A stretch of 64,000 nucleotides of DNA from Fodinicurvata sp. EGI_FJ10296 (GCF_040712075.1 NZ_JBFCVL010000009.1:124001-188000); one strand, 5' to 3'; positions 1-9,168 are shown, numbered from the stretch's first letter. The notes: a model not told the origin generated them from the sequence alone. Translations and numbers: made by a program.

Positions 1-226
1 ACAGATCCGTGGTCTGCACGGCCTCGATCCGGCCGACGAACCGGCGGATATCGGGGGCAATGCCGTTAGAGGCGCTTTCGATGCGTGCCGGACGCGCCGT
101 GTCCTCGTCACCCTCGTTCGAGGCCGTGGTCTCGATGCACGCGGACAGGATCAGGGCGGCGGCCAGCGCCACTGCCGGGCCGGCGCCGGGCACCATGCGG
201 CGCGATATCGGGTTGGAGCGCGGCAT
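1..226 (-). CDS. RND efflux periplasmic adaptor (HlyD/AcrA-like), N-terminal part
   Basis: Only the first 75 residues are in the window; the gene continues past the left edge. The start is the ATG at 226. A hydrophobic segment ends in a lipobox, LSAC at residues 27-30, so this is probably a lipoprotein anchored in the periplasm. The text around residue 62 (RRFVGRIEAVQTTDL) resembles the opening beta strand of AcrA/MexA-type membrane fusion proteins, which link an inner-membrane RND pump to an outer-membrane channel. The gene starts 4 bp after a TetR repressor gene on the same strand, the usual layout of a locally regulated efflux operon. The substrate cannot be told from this fragment. Confidence 0.75.
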   Translation of the reverse strand, partial: MPRSNPISRRMVPGAGPAVALAAALILSACIETTASNEGDEDTARPARIESASNGIAPDIRRFVGRIEAVQTTDL

Positions 227-230
227 CGCC

Positions 231-779
231 TTATCCTTCCACTTGCCGGAGCAGATATCGGCGCAGATTTTCCCGTTCCTCGCCGTCGAGCGGACAGACG
301 TTCAGCATCGATGTGAAGACGATGCCCTCCATCGCGAACCACACCATCAAATCGCGGTCGAGATCGGTGGACTCCGCCCTGATCCGGTCCAGCCACTTGC
401 GATAGACGCGACGGATCGGGTCAAGCAGTTCCGGCTTTTCCGCCCCGGCGGCGAGCACCGCCATCTTGACCTGCGGATCGACGCATTCCTTGAGATCGAC
501 CGCCCGCAGCAGGGTTTTGACCATGGCGTTGCGGTCATCGCGGTGGGTCTCGAGATAGCTTTCGAGCTCGTGGTCGATGCGGTCGACCATGCGTTCGAGC
601 ATGGCGACCAGCAACGCTTCCTTGTTCGGGAAATTGTAGAGCAGCCCGCCCTTGCTGACCCCGGCTTCGCGGGCGACGGCATCAAGCGTGACGTGTCCGG
701 CGCCGTCGCGGACGGCGACGCGTTGGGCGGCGTCGAGAATGGCGCTGCGTGCATTGGCGCGTTCGGGTGCGGCGGGCAT
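231..779 (-). CDS. TetR/AcrR family transcriptional repressor
   Basis: A 182-residue protein with an N-terminal TetR helix-turn-helix at about residues 10-58 (AILDAAQRVAVRDG, then VAREAGVSKGGLLYNFPNKEALL) and a helical ligand-binding C-terminal half that I cannot assign to a ligand. It precedes the efflux adaptor by 4 bp, so both are probably co-transcribed and it likely represses its own operon. A perfect 6-2-6 palindrome lies 17 bp upstream of its start and is the obvious operator candidate. The ATG at 779 is preceded by AGGA at suitable spacing. Confidence 0.9.
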   Translation of the reverse strand: MPAAPERANARSAILDAAQRVAVRDGAGHVTLDAVAREAGVSKGGLLYNFPNKEALLVAMLERMVDRIDHELESYLETHRDDRNAMVKTLLRAVDLKECVDPQVKMAVLAAGAEKPELLDPIRRVYRKWLDRIRAESTDLDRDLMVWFAMEGIVFTSMLNVCPLDGEERENLRRYLLRQVEG

Positions 780-795
780 CGTTTATCCTGACTGT

Positions 796-809
796 ACCGT
801 CTGGACGGT
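796..809. promoter_or_regulatory. Candidate TetR operator palindrome
   Basis: ACCGTC-TG-GACGGT is a perfect inverted repeat just upstream of the TetR gene start at 779, where a promoter would be expected. Position and symmetry fit autoregulation. No binding evidence is available from sequence alone. Confidence 0.5.
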
Positions 810-885
810 TTGCAAGATGCAACATGTGCGCGATGGTGCACTGCGTCAAGCAATGATTGGAATGAGGGCCCGGAAAATGGAGCCG

Positions 886-1791
886 TCAGCGGGCGGGCAG
901 CCCGTCGGCAAGCAGTGCGTGAATAACCGCCTGGATCCCGTCGCGGCCGCGGCCCTGAGCGGCCAGGGCGGCGTGACAGCGTTCGGCGGCTGTCAATCCG
1001 GGCAGCGAAAGCGACAGCTTGGCGGCCTCGTCCAGCGCGATCCGCAGGTCCTTGACGAAATGATCAATGAAGAAACCGGGCGCCATGTCGCCCTCGACCA
1101 TCTTGCGGCCGTGGATTCGCATCAGGAAGCTGTCGGCGGTGCCGGCCGCGAGCGACTCGACCAGGGCTTTCGCGTTCAGCCCGCCCGCCACGCCAAAGGC
1201 GAGCGCTTCGGCCACCCCCTGCAAAGTCGACGCAACGGCGATCTGGTTGGCGATCTTGGCCCTCGAACCGCTGCCGGGCGCGCCGAAATGATGGATGGCC
1301 GACGAGAAATGCGCGAGAACGGGGCGCGCGCGCTCCAGCTCGGCGTCGTGAGCGCCGACCAGCAGTGTCAGCGTTCCCTTCTGCGCCCCGCCCTGACCGC
1401 CGGTCATCGGGGCGTCGATGAATCCGACACCCCGCTCGGCCAGCCGGGCGGCAATGGCTTCCGCCAGAGCGGGCGACGAGGTGGTCAGGTCGACGGCCAG
1501 CGTGCCCGTCGCCATGGCGCCGGCCAGATTATCGCTGTTCGAACGTTCGCCCGGTCCGTTGCCGAGGTAAACCTGCTCGACCTCGGCCGGGGTGCCGAGA
1601 CAGGTGAACACGATGTCCGCGTCGAGGGCGGCAGCGGCCAGGCTGTCGGCGACCCGCGCCCCAGCGGCGGCGAGTTCGTCGACCACGGGCTTGTTTGTCC
1701 GCGTCGCTATGGTGACGGGATGGCCGGCGCGGACGAGGTGCCCAGCCACCGGGGCGCCCATGATTCCAAGTCCGACGAACGCGATTCTCAT
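886..1791 (-). CDS. NAD(P)-dependent 3-hydroxyisobutyrate dehydrogenase family oxidoreductase
   Basis: The 301-residue protein has the family layout: a Rossmann nucleotide site at the N-terminus (GLGIMG at residues 7-12), a DLTTSSP segment near residue 100, the substrate loop DAPMTGGQGGAQKGTL, and the catalytic-lysine motif GSGSRAKIANQI before an all-helical C-terminal domain. Members oxidise or reduce beta-hydroxy acids such as 3-hydroxyisobutyrate, tartronate semialdehyde or succinic semialdehyde; the exact substrate is not evident. I chose ATG 1791 because MRIAFVGLGIMG is the normal family start and GGGAG lies about 8 bp before it. Neighbours give no pathway clue. Confidence 0.88.
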   Translation of the reverse strand: MRIAFVGLGIMGAPVAGHLVRAGHPVTIATRTNKPVVDELAAAGARVADSLAAAALDADIVFTCLGTPAEVEQVYLGNGPGERSNSDNLAGAMATGTLAVDLTTSSPALAEAIAARLAERGVGFIDAPMTGGQGGAQKGTLTLLVGAHDAELERARPVLAHFSSAIHHFGAPGSGSRAKIANQIAVASTLQGVAEALAFGVAGGLNAKALVESLAAGTADSFLMRIHGRKMVEGDMAPGFFIDHFVKDLRIALDEAAKLSLSLPGLTAAERCHAALAAQGRGRDGIQAVIHALLADGLPAR

Positions 1792-1902
1792 CGATCGGCT
1801 CCCGCTTGCCGTGGCGGCGCCAATCGACATCGGCGCCGGAACTGCAATCGTTCTACCGCCCGGATCGATAACGAGACAATCGCATTCTGGCGACCTGTGG
1901 CC

Positions 1903-2184
1903 TCAGACCAGCCTGTTGACGTTCGCCGGCCGGCTAACGGCGTGAGCGGCATCTTCCGGCGTACGGAATTGCTTCAGTGCTTCCGGTCCCTGGACGACCA
2001 CGGTTTCGATCAGGCCACGCGTCAGGCCGATGTCTTCCAACTGCCGGTCGGACAGGTTCATCAACTCCTGATACGTCACCTCCTGGCTCGTACTCAGACC
2101 GCTGAAGCCAAAGAAGCGGGCGCCAGCGCTTACGGTCGTGGTCAAGGCACCGGCGATCTGTGCAACGATGGGTCCGGTGATCAT
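1903..2184 (-). CDS. DUF1127 domain protein
   Basis: A 93-residue protein with a DUF1127 core (LMNLSDRQLEDIGLTRGLI, about residues 41-59). In several alphaproteobacteria such arginine-containing small proteins bind RNA or act in stress and nutrient responses; here the domain sits between a hydrophobic N-terminus and a 30-residue tail. Start at ATG 2184 is supported by AAGGA 9 bp upstream; longer readings have no ribosome site. It is divergent from the thiamine-diphosphate enzyme gene. Confidence 0.78.
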   Translation of the reverse strand: MITGPIVAQIAGALTTTVSAGARFFGFSGLSTSQEVTYQELMNLSDRQLEDIGLTRGLIETVVVQGPEALKQFRTPEDAAHAVSRPANVNRLV

Positions 2185-2482
2185 GCTCTCGTATCCTTCA
2201 TTTGAACGGACAGAACCCGGCACTCGGGCCGATCCCGCTTTCAATAATGTGCGCACTGATCATATCATCGCAAACGAAGAATTGTGCAGCGCAGCATCCT
2301 GTTTTTCTCATGACGGCCGACACAAATTAGTAACCGGACCTATGATCCGAAGGCGTCCGGCTGTCCGTACCCCGCGCCTTGACCTGTTGTGAATGCGATC
2401 ACACTATGCGACGGGGGCATCGTTCGGGCTGTTCGGCGGCTGGTGGTTGTGCCCGTGGAACAGTCGAACGAGCAGGACGACC

Positions 2483-4156
2483 ATGAAAGTTGCCGACTAT
2501 CTCGTTGCATTTCTGGCGGCATGCGGTGTTCGCCATATCTACGGTTATCCCGGATCGCCTCTGGTACCGCTGCTGGGCGCCCTGCAACGCCAGGACACGG
2601 TCCAATGGGTGCTAATGCGGCACGAGAATGCCGCCGCCCTCGCGGCCGCCGCCGAGGCAAAACTGACCGGGCGGCTGGCCGTCTGTATGGCGACGTCGGG
2701 ACCGGGGGCATTGCAGGCGGTGTGCGGCGTGGTCGAAGCGCAGCTGGACCGGGCGCCACTGCTGGCGCTGACCGGCGTCGTATCGCGTGACCAGCAGGGC
2801 CACTGGGATTTTCAGGATGTCGATCAGACCAGTCTTTACAATGCGATCCTGCCGCGCAGCGTGACCTGCGCGTCGTCGTCTCAACTGGTCGCGCTGTTGC
2901 GCAATCTGATCGGATTCGCCATCCAGAATCAGGGGGCCGCCCATCTGGCGCTGCCGGTCGATATTCTGGACGAGGATGTCACGCCGGGGGACCGTCTGTT
3001 CGATCTGTCGTCAATCAGCCCGCCCTGCGTTCCAGTGGCCCCGGGTCCGGATCGGGCAACCTTCGGGCGGGCCGCGGCCATGGCAGAGACCGGCCGGTCC
3101 GTCATTGTCGTCGGCCGGCGGGCGGGCGGTGCCGGCGCCAGCATCGAGGCCCTGGCCGAAGCGCTGGGCGTGGCGGTCGTGTCATCCTTTGACGGCAAGG
3201 GAATCGTCGACGAAAGTCATCCCCATTATCTGGGTGTCCTGGGTATTTTCGGGTATCCGGCGATCGCGGCGACCAAGCGGGTGGTGGAGGCCGCGGACAC
3301 CGTCATCGCCTTTGGCGTCGACAATCTGAAACCGTTTCTGGCGGACGGGCGCAACATGCAGTGCCGCCGGCTGATTCAGTGTTCGATGGACAGCACCACG
3401 GCATCGCTGGACTATGCGGCCGAGATGATGCTGCTGGGGCCGCTGGCCGATACCGCCGACGGAATCGCGGCGCATCTGTCGCCACGGCCGCCATCGGATA
3501 TCATCGAACGGCTGGCTGGTGAGCGGCTGGAAACCATGGACGGCATTCTCGACTCGCTGGCGGCGCATGACGACCTCAGCTTCATCAATCCGCTCGATTT
3601 CCTGTTCCAACTGAACGGATATCTCGATCAGCGCCACAGCGTGGTCGTGGATACAGGCTCGCACACACTCTGGGTGGCGCTGTTCCTGCGCCTCAAACAC
3701 CGCCAGCCATTCTTGGTCAGTTCACGGTTGGGCACGATGGGATTCAGTCTTCCGGCCCTGATCGCCGCCCAACTGAGCGACCCGTCGCGGCAGGCCGTCG
3801 GAATCTGCGGCGATGGCGGCTTCGGCATGGTCGGCATGGAACTGGCCACCGTCGTGCAACACCGCCTGCCGATCGTGCTGATCATCGTCAATAACGGCGT
3901 GCTGCAGAATGTCTATGCCCAGCAGGCGGAACCCTATGGCACCACGATCCATAACCCGGACTTTGTTGCCATGGCCGCCGCGTTCGGAGCCGACGGCGCG
4001 GTGATCGACGGGATGGCGGATGTCGATGCGGTTCTGAATCGGGCCTTCGCCGTCACCGATCGGCCTTTCGTCATCGATCTTCGATGCTCGCCGGCCCTGT
4101 TGGCACCGCTCAGCAAATGGGAAACGGCAATGGCACAGGACGATGATGCCGATTGA
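2483..4156 (+). CDS. Thiamine-diphosphate-dependent enzyme, acetolactate-synthase-like
   Basis: A 557-residue protein with the three-domain layout of the ALS/pyruvate-oxidase superfamily: an N-terminal pyrimidine-binding domain with the conserved activating glutamate at about residue 48 (RHENA), a central domain, and a C-terminal diphosphate-binding domain with the GDGGFGMVGME...NNGV motif at about residues 442-470. The family performs decarboxylation or carboligation of 2-keto acids; substrate is unknown, and no ilvN-type regulatory subunit lies next to it, so it is unlikely to be the main acetolactate synthase. Start at ATG 2483 matches the family N-terminus (MKVADYLVAFL). It ends 4 bp from the convergent GlxA-type regulator. 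Confidence 0.88.
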   Translation: MKVADYLVAFLAACGVRHIYGYPGSPLVPLLGALQRQDTVQWVLMRHENAAALAAAAEAKLTGRLAVCMATSGPGALQAVCGVVEAQLDRAPLLALTGVVSRDQQGHWDFQDVDQTSLYNAILPRSVTCASSSQLVALLRNLIGFAIQNQGAAHLALPVDILDEDVTPGDRLFDLSSISPPCVPVAPGPDRATFGRAAAMAETGRSVIVVGRRAGGAGASIEALAEALGVAVVSSFDGKGIVDESHPHYLGVLGIFGYPAIAATKRVVEAADTVIAFGVDNLKPFLADGRNMQCRRLIQCSMDSTTASLDYAAEMMLLGPLADTADGIAAHLSPRPPSDIIERLAGERLETMDGILDSLAAHDDLSFINPLDFLFQLNGYLDQRHSVVVDTGSHTLWVALFLRLKHRQPFLVSSRLGTMGFSLPALIAAQLSDPSRQAVGICGDGGFGMVGMELATVVQHRLPIVLIIVNNGVLQNVYAQQAEPYGTTIHNPDFVAMAAAFGADGAVIDGMADVDAVLNRAFAVTDRPFVIDLRCSPALLAPLSKWETAMAQDDDAD

Positions 4157-4160
4157 CCGG

Positions 4161-5213
4161 TCACGCTACGGGCGTTGAACGCCCCCGCGTGCTGGCTGCG
4201 CGTTCCGGGGACGCCGTCCGAAGCCGATAGCGCTCGCGGTATGCAGCCGGGGCCATGCCGCAGTAGCGCCTGAAGACCCGGCGGAAAAACGAAACGTCTT
4301 CGTACCCGACCGAGGTCGCAACCCGCTCGATCGACGTCGCGCCGTCTTCGAGCATCTGCCGGGCCGCCGCGACGCGGACCATCTGAAGATACGCCCCCGG
4401 CAGGCAGCCGGTCGCCGCCTTGAAACGCCGCATTAGTGTGCGCACACTCATTCCCGCCACGCCAGCCAGCTCTTCAGCGGTCACATTCCGCCTGAAACCG
4501 GCGTGAAGGTATTCTTCCAGGGCTCGCATCTTCGCGTCCGAATGCGGTCGCGATATCGGCAGGATTGCATAGCCGGACTGGTGCAGGCGGGGCATGTCGA
4601 GAAGCAGCGCCTTGGAACACTCGATCGCCGTCTCCCGTCCGCACAGCCGTTCAACCAGATAAAGGCTGAGGTCGGTCGCTGCGTTGACGCCACCGCCGCA
4701 GAACAGTCCGGCATCCTCCGTAATCAGCATGTCGGTCTGCCAATCCACCGTTGGATAGCGGCGCTGGAACTCCTCAGCCACGCCCCAATGGGTGGTCGCC
4801 CGGCGTCCGGAAAGCAGGCCGGCTTCTGCAAGGAACGCCACGCCCGAGCACACGCCGGCCAACAGGGTTCCCTGGCGTTCGTATCGTTCGACCAGCCAGG
4901 GAAGCAGGGTGGCGTGGCGCTGCATCCATTCCGAGGGCAGAGGGCCTGAGGCCGAGATGAATATCAGATCGGAAGGCCCGACCTCGTCGATGCTCTTGTC
5001 CGGCGCGATGCGCAGACCGTAGGCGCTCTCGACCGGTGCCCCGTCGATCGAGGCCATCGTGACCCGGAAGCGGGGCCGGACAGCGACGCCGCTCATCTCG
5101 TTCCACATCTTCCCGGCCGCCGTGAACACTTCGATCGGTCCGACCGCGGTGGACGCATATCCCTCGCTGACGAGGATGATCGTCGCATTCAGCATATCTG
5201 CGTCTTCAGCCAT
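4161..5213 (-). CDS. GlxA-family AraC transcriptional regulator (DJ-1/PfpI plus HTH)
   Basis: The 350-residue protein joins an N-terminal DJ-1/PfpI-like domain (about residues 8-190, with LLAGVCSGVAFLAEAGLL around the nucleophile-elbow region) to a C-terminal AraC helix-turn-helix domain (about 225-325, with VAGMSVRTLMRRFKAATG and VATSVGYEDVSFFRRVFRR). Related regulators (ArgR, GbdR, CdhR of Pseudomonas) control amino-acid or choline-type catabolism. It is divergent from the DUF4242 gene and next to davB; control of either is an inference. ATG 5213 is preceded by a G-rich ribosome site. Confidence 0.88.
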   Translation of the reverse strand: MAEDADMLNATIILVSEGYASTAVGPIEVFTAAGKMWNEMSGVAVRPRFRVTMASIDGAPVESAYGLRIAPDKSIDEVGPSDLIFISASGPLPSEWMQRHATLLPWLVERYERQGTLLAGVCSGVAFLAEAGLLSGRRATTHWGVAEEFQRRYPTVDWQTDMLITEDAGLFCGGGVNAATDLSLYLVERLCGRETAIECSKALLLDMPRLHQSGYAILPISRPHSDAKMRALEEYLHAGFRRNVTAEELAGVAGMSVRTLMRRFKAATGCLPGAYLQMVRVAAARQMLEDGATSIERVATSVGYEDVSFFRRVFRRYCGMAPAAYRERYRLRTASPERAASTRGRSTPVA

Positions 5214-5379
5214 GAATGCCCCCAATCGTCATGGACATTATTCCGAAGGTCGCGCGCGGGTTCCAGGGTCCGAACCCGAACTGGCAGTTTCATCTGCTGT
5301 TGTTGTCACGATCGCCGGCTTCGATCGAATGGCCTTCTGGCGCATCATTCAAGCGTAACCGATAACGAAGGAGGACGTC

Positions 5380-5718
5380 ATGGATTTGTATGTGATTCGC
5401 CGTCGTGGTGCCTGGGCCAATCAGGAAGAACTCGAAGCTGCCGGTGCGGTGTCGGCACGAGTCGGCGAGGAAATGGCCGATCGTGTTCGGTGGATTCGCA
5501 GCTACGCCGTCTCGGAGCCGGACGGTCGTGTCGGATCGGTGTGCATCTACGAGGCACGCGATCCGGAGTCGATCCGTGAGCACGGCCGGCGCGTGGGCGC
5601 GCCGAGCGAGGATTTCCAGATCGTTCGCGGCACTGTCGTCAGGAACCCCGATCCCGGCGTGCCCGGCCTGCCGGAAGCCGAGGCTGAAGAGGGCGCCATT
5701 CGGTCCTCCCCGGCATGA
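5380..5718 (+). CDS. DUF4242 family small protein (SCO4226-like)
   Basis: A 112-residue protein starting MDLYVIRRRGAW, with a ferredoxin-like pattern ending in the stretch VRWIRSYAVSEPDGRVGSVCIYEARDPESIREHGRRVG. This matches the DUF4242 family; a Streptomyces member, SCO4226, binds nickel, but function in general is unknown. A strong ribosome site (GAAGGAGG) precedes ATG 5380. The last 25 residues are acidic and probably disordered. It is divergent from the GlxA-type regulator, which may control it. Confidence 0.75.
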   Translation: MDLYVIRRRGAWANQEELEAAGAVSARVGEEMADRVRWIRSYAVSEPDGRVGSVCIYEARDPESIREHGRRVGAPSEDFQIVRGTVVRNPDPGVPGLPEAEAEEGAIRSSPA

Positions 5719-5742
5719 CAATCTCAGGGGTGGGGGGCTATT

Positions 5743-7398
5743 CTATTCGCCCAGCGTGATCGGCCCGTGCCAGGGATAGGCGTCGCCCGGGCCCGGATTG
5801 GCCGCCGGGCTGTGGCCGCCCAGATGGGCGGTCACGCCCCACACCGCATTCAGGGCCGTTTGCACCGCGCCCTCGACCCAGGCCGGTGTCCAGCTGATGC
5901 CGTCGCCGGCCAGGAACAGGCCGCGCTGTTCCGGCGGCATGCCGTCCTGGTGGAAATGGCCGAACATTCGGTGGTTGTAACGATAGTGGCCGGGCAGCGC
6001 GCCCTTGAACGCGCCGAGGAAATTCTCGTCGGCCTCCCAGCTTACCGAGATCGGGTCGCCGATAATATGCACGCGTATGTCGAGGCCGGGGTAGATTTTT
6101 TCCAGCGCCGAAAGCGTCAATTCGACCCGTCGTTCAACCGGTTGCGGCATCATCTTCAGGGCGTCCGACATCCACGAATAGCTGAGGCAGATGACACCGG
6201 GCTTGCCGGGACCGTTGTCGAACAGATAGGTGCCGCGCGACAGCCGGTCGGTCAGCGTCATCGACATCAGATCGCGGCCGGTTTCGGGATCCTTGTCCTT
6301 CCAGAACGGCCGGTCGACCATGACGAAGGTCTTGGATGACTGCATATAGCGGGTGCGGTCCATCGCCATCCAGGTTTTCTGGCTGATCAGGCGCTCCTCG
6401 GTCTCGATCGCCGTGGTCAGCAGCCAGCTCTGACAGGTGGCGATAACAGCGTCGAAGGATTCCGTGCGTCCCCAGCGGTCGGTCACGGTCAGGCGATCGT
6501 CGTCGGCGCGAAAGATGCGCCGGACGCCGGGACGCGGCGCGCCGCCGTTCAGCCCCGCCAGGGTCGTTCCCGTCGGCCAGTAGACGGCATCGTCCGGGGC
6601 CCGGCGCCACAATCCCTGGGGCACCTGCTCGACGCCGCCAACGATCAGGTGCTGGTCCTCGTCGCATTCGGTGGCGTTGACGCGCAGGATCTCCAGCATG
6701 CTGTTGGGAAAATCGGAATCCCAGCCGCCGGTGCCGAACCCGACCTGGCCGAAAACCTCGCGGTGGCGGAAGCTCAGCGCCTGAAAGGCATCCGACGATG
6801 CCACGAAATCATAGAAGGTCCGCTCGTCCCAGTCGCGCACGATCGGATTCCAGATCTCCTTGACCCGGTCGGCGTCGCGGTCGCGGATGGCTGCCTTCAG
6901 ATCCGAGAATCGCGCGCCCTCCTCAAGCGCCGCGTCATAGGCGTGGGCGACCTCGCGGAACAGCGGCGGCAGGTCTTCCAGCGTTTCGGCATAGTGCGTC
7001 TCGCCCTCCAGATCGATCACCGTCGACCCCGCCGCCGGCGTGAGCGGATTGGGGAACGGCGCGGATTCCAGCCCGAGCATATCAACATAGTGATAGAAGG
7101 CCCGTGACGACCGCGGAAAGCGCATGCCGCCCAGTTCGGCCACGATTCCGTCGGTGCCCTCGAACGGCTGCGAGCGAAGGCGGCCGCCGAGTTCGCCGGA
7201 TTCGAACAGGATCGGGCGCAGCCCCAGACGCATCAACTCGTAGCCGGCGACGATGCCCGCGATGCCGGCGCCGATCACCGCGACACGGCTGCCGTGCCTT
7301 TCCGCCGGAATTTGGCCCAGCCCCGCCGGATTGGTCAGCCAGTCGTCATAGGCGAAAGTGAAGTCGGGGCCGAAGACGGAGAACGGCTTTTCGGTCAT
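5743..7398 (-). CDS. davB: L-lysine 2-monooxygenase (FAD-dependent)
   Basis: A 551-residue flavoprotein of the amine-oxidase fold. It converts L-lysine with O2 to 5-aminovaleramide, CO2 and water, the first step of the aminovalerate route. The FAD site VIGAGIAG is at residues 41-48, followed by FESGELGGRLRS and LGGMRFP. The N-terminus (FGPDFTFAYDDWL) and internal blocks such as GFGTGGWDSDFPNSMLE and DRTRYMQSSKTFVMVDR agree closely with my recollection of Pseudomonas putida DavB, as does the length. It lies 58 bp downstream of davA on the same strand. Phenylalanine or tryptophan 2-monooxygenase is the main alternative, but the partner amidase favours lysine. Confidence 0.88.
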   Translation of the reverse strand: MTEKPFSVFGPDFTFAYDDWLTNPAGLGQIPAERHGSRVAVIGAGIAGIVAGYELMRLGLRPILFESGELGGRLRSQPFEGTDGIVAELGGMRFPRSSRAFYHYVDMLGLESAPFPNPLTPAAGSTVIDLEGETHYAETLEDLPPLFREVAHAYDAALEEGARFSDLKAAIRDRDADRVKEIWNPIVRDWDERTFYDFVASSDAFQALSFRHREVFGQVGFGTGGWDSDFPNSMLEILRVNATECDEDQHLIVGGVEQVPQGLWRRAPDDAVYWPTGTTLAGLNGGAPRPGVRRIFRADDDRLTVTDRWGRTESFDAVIATCQSWLLTTAIETEERLISQKTWMAMDRTRYMQSSKTFVMVDRPFWKDKDPETGRDLMSMTLTDRLSRGTYLFDNGPGKPGVICLSYSWMSDALKMMPQPVERRVELTLSALEKIYPGLDIRVHIIGDPISVSWEADENFLGAFKGALPGHYRYNHRMFGHFHQDGMPPEQRGLFLAGDGISWTPAWVEGAVQTALNAVWGVTAHLGGHSPAANPGPGDAYPWHGPITLGE

Positions 7399-7456
7399 TC
7401 AGGTGGTCTCCGGGAAGCATGAAGGGGTGGCGAATAAGGTTGGGCGGGATGCGGCG

Positions 7457-8236
7457 TCAGCGATAAAGGTCCGGACGCCGGTCGGCAAGATGCGTGGACA
7501 TCGACCGCACTTCGGCCAGTGTCGATTTCGAGAGATCGGCGACGATCAGCGCCGGATCGTTGGCGGCCCGTGCCAGATCGTTGCCATCGGGGCCGCAGAT
7601 GCACGACAGGCCGCAATAGTCGAAGCGGCCTTCGGGGCCGCAATAATTGGCGTAGGCAACATAGACGGCATTCTCCTCGGCCCGGACGGGGACGACCCGG
7701 TTGGCGATGCTGACAAAGGGCAGCATGTTCGCCGTCGGCACCAGGATCGCCTCGACTCCCTGAAGCGCGAAATGGCGCGCCACTTCGGGAAACTCGATAT
7801 CGTAACAGATCGCCAGCGACACCCGCCAGCCGTTCAGGTCGACCGGTTGGGCCAGCGCATCTCCGGGTGTGAATTGTGACCGGTCGACATCGCCGAACAG
7901 ATGGGTTTTCCGGCAGACGCTCAGACAGTGCCCGCCGGCATCGATCAGGGCGGCGGCGTTGTACGGCTTGCCCCGGCCGGCACATTCGGGGAAGCCGGCG
8001 ACGATGGCGATGGCGTGCCGCCGGGCGATCGACGCGACGGCCGTCATTATCGGGCCGTTTACGGCTTCGGCGCGTTCCGCCACCTTGGCCGGGCCGATGT
8101 CATAGCCGGTCATGCCCATTTCCGGCGTCACCAACAGCGCAGCGCCAGCCGATTTCGCCTGGGCGGCAAGGGCGTCGAGCCGGGCGAGCGGGTCGGCGTC
8201 ACCGGGCGGCGTCTGCTGGGCGAGGGCAATGCGCAT
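7457..8236 (-). CDS. davA: 5-aminovaleramide amidase (carbon-nitrogen hydrolase)
   Basis: A 259-residue nitrilase-superfamily hydrolase with the Glu-Lys-Cys triad: Glu in TPEMGMTGYDIG, Lys in CRKTHLFGDVDRSQFTPG, and Cys in ICYDIEFPE. It hydrolyses 5-aminovaleramide to 5-aminovalerate and ammonia, taking over the product of DavB, whose gene follows 58 bp downstream. Motif text and length are very near Pseudomonas DavA. The davT and davD genes that finish the path to glutarate are not in the window. A sugar kinase gene ends 47 bp upstream on the same strand, so the three could share a transcript. Confidence 0.87.
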   Translation of the reverse strand: MRIALAQQTPPGDADPLARLDALAAQAKSAGAALLVTPEMGMTGYDIGPAKVAERAEAVNGPIMTAVASIARRHAIAIVAGFPECAGRGKPYNAAALIDAGGHCLSVCRKTHLFGDVDRSQFTPGDALAQPVDLNGWRVSLAICYDIEFPEVARHFALQGVEAILVPTANMLPFVSIANRVVPVRAEENAVYVAYANYCGPEGRFDYCGLSCICGPDGNDLARAANDPALIVADLSKSTLAEVRSMSTHLADRRPDLYR

Positions 8237-8283
8237 GTCGGTCTCTGGTGGTTGCAGTCGGGGCGCGCGATCAGGGGGCGCAA

Positions 8284-9168
8284 TCAGGAGCGGCCGACTA
8301 TGCGGTGGGCGAGAATGAGGGCGCCGTCGACGCCATCGCCGAGGGCCGGGGCCAGTGTGCCTTGAATGGCCGCTGGAAGAAACGGAGTCAATGGATCCGC
8401 AAGGCCGCCGACGATCGACAGCCGTTCGGCACCCGCCGATACCAGCCGGCTGGCCATGAGACCCAGCATGCGGCCGCTGTCCCGCAACAGGGCTTTCGCG
8501 GATGGATCGCCCGCGGCGGCGGCATCGACGACCATTGGTGCCATGGTCGCATAATCGCCGGGGCCTGCCCGGCTGCGGAAAGCCACCACGGCCTCTGGAT
8601 CGCCGCGAAATCGGCCCATGACCGCCCGCGCCAGCGTACCCTCCGGCCGCAGCCCGTCATGGGCCAGAAGTCCTTCGCGCACGGCTTCCAGCCCCAGCCA
8701 TGCCCCGGACCCGTGATCGGAAATCGGAAAGCCCCAGCCGCCGATCCGCGTCGTGCGTCCGCCAACCATGGCCACGGCGATGCTGCCGGTGCCGGCAATT
8801 ACAATACCGCCATCGCCGCCGTTATGGGCGCCCAGGCAGGCGGCTTCGGCATCGCTGGCGAGCGCGCGCGACCGGAACGGATGGGCCAGCGTTTCGGCGC
8901 GGCGCCGTTCCCGGCTTTGGCCCAGACCGGCCAGCGCGATACCGGCGACGGTACGGTCCAGCGTTTCCCGCGACAGGCCAGCCTGCTGCAGCGCGTCGTC
9001 GCACAGACCCATCACGGCGCCCCAGGCGGCGACGGCGTCCGTTGCCATATTGGCCGGCCTCCCGGTCGCGGTGCCGAGCAGCCGGCCCGATCCGTCGACG
9101 AGGCGCGCGCGCGAGCCGCTGCCGCCGCCGTCGATGCCGATATAGATCCGGCGATCACTGTTGGTCAT
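8284..9168 (-). CDS. BadF/BadG-type amino-sugar kinase (GlcNAc/GlcN/MurNAc kinase-like)
   Basis: The 294-residue protein is an ASKHA-fold ATPase of the BadF/BadG/BcrA family: phosphate-1 motif IGIDGGGSGSRARL at residues 9-22, a VIAGTGSIAVAM phosphate-2 segment, the GGWGFPISDHGSGAWLG block typical of glucosamine and N-acetylglucosamine kinases, and a C-terminal adenosine motif (SIVGGLADPL). Clostridial MurK of this family phosphorylates both MurNAc and GlcNAc, so a role in feeding MurQ (about 7 kb away) is plausible but inferred. Start ATG 9168 gives the family-typical N-terminus; the ribosome site is weak. Confidence 0.8.
   Translation of the reverse strand: MTNSDRRIYIGIDGGGSGSRARLVDGSGRLLGTATGRPANMATDAVAAWGAVMGLCDDALQQAGLSRETLDRTVAGIALAGLGQSRERRRAETLAHPFRSRALASDAEAACLGAHNGGDGGIVIAGTGSIAVAMVGGRTTRIGGWGFPISDHGSGAWLGLEAVREGLLAHDGLRPEGTLARAVMGRFRGDPEAVVAFRSRAGPGDYATMAPMVVDAAAAGDPSAKALLRDSGRMLGLMASRLVSAGAERLSIVGGLADPLTPFLPAAIQGTLAPALGDGVDGALILAHRIVGRS

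Noticed and set aside
652-2205. 517-codon open frame on the plus strand
   Set aside because: It lies antisense to the dehydrogenase and DUF1127 genes, and its text is Arg- and Gly-rich without family motifs, as expected from the complementary strand of GC-rich genes.
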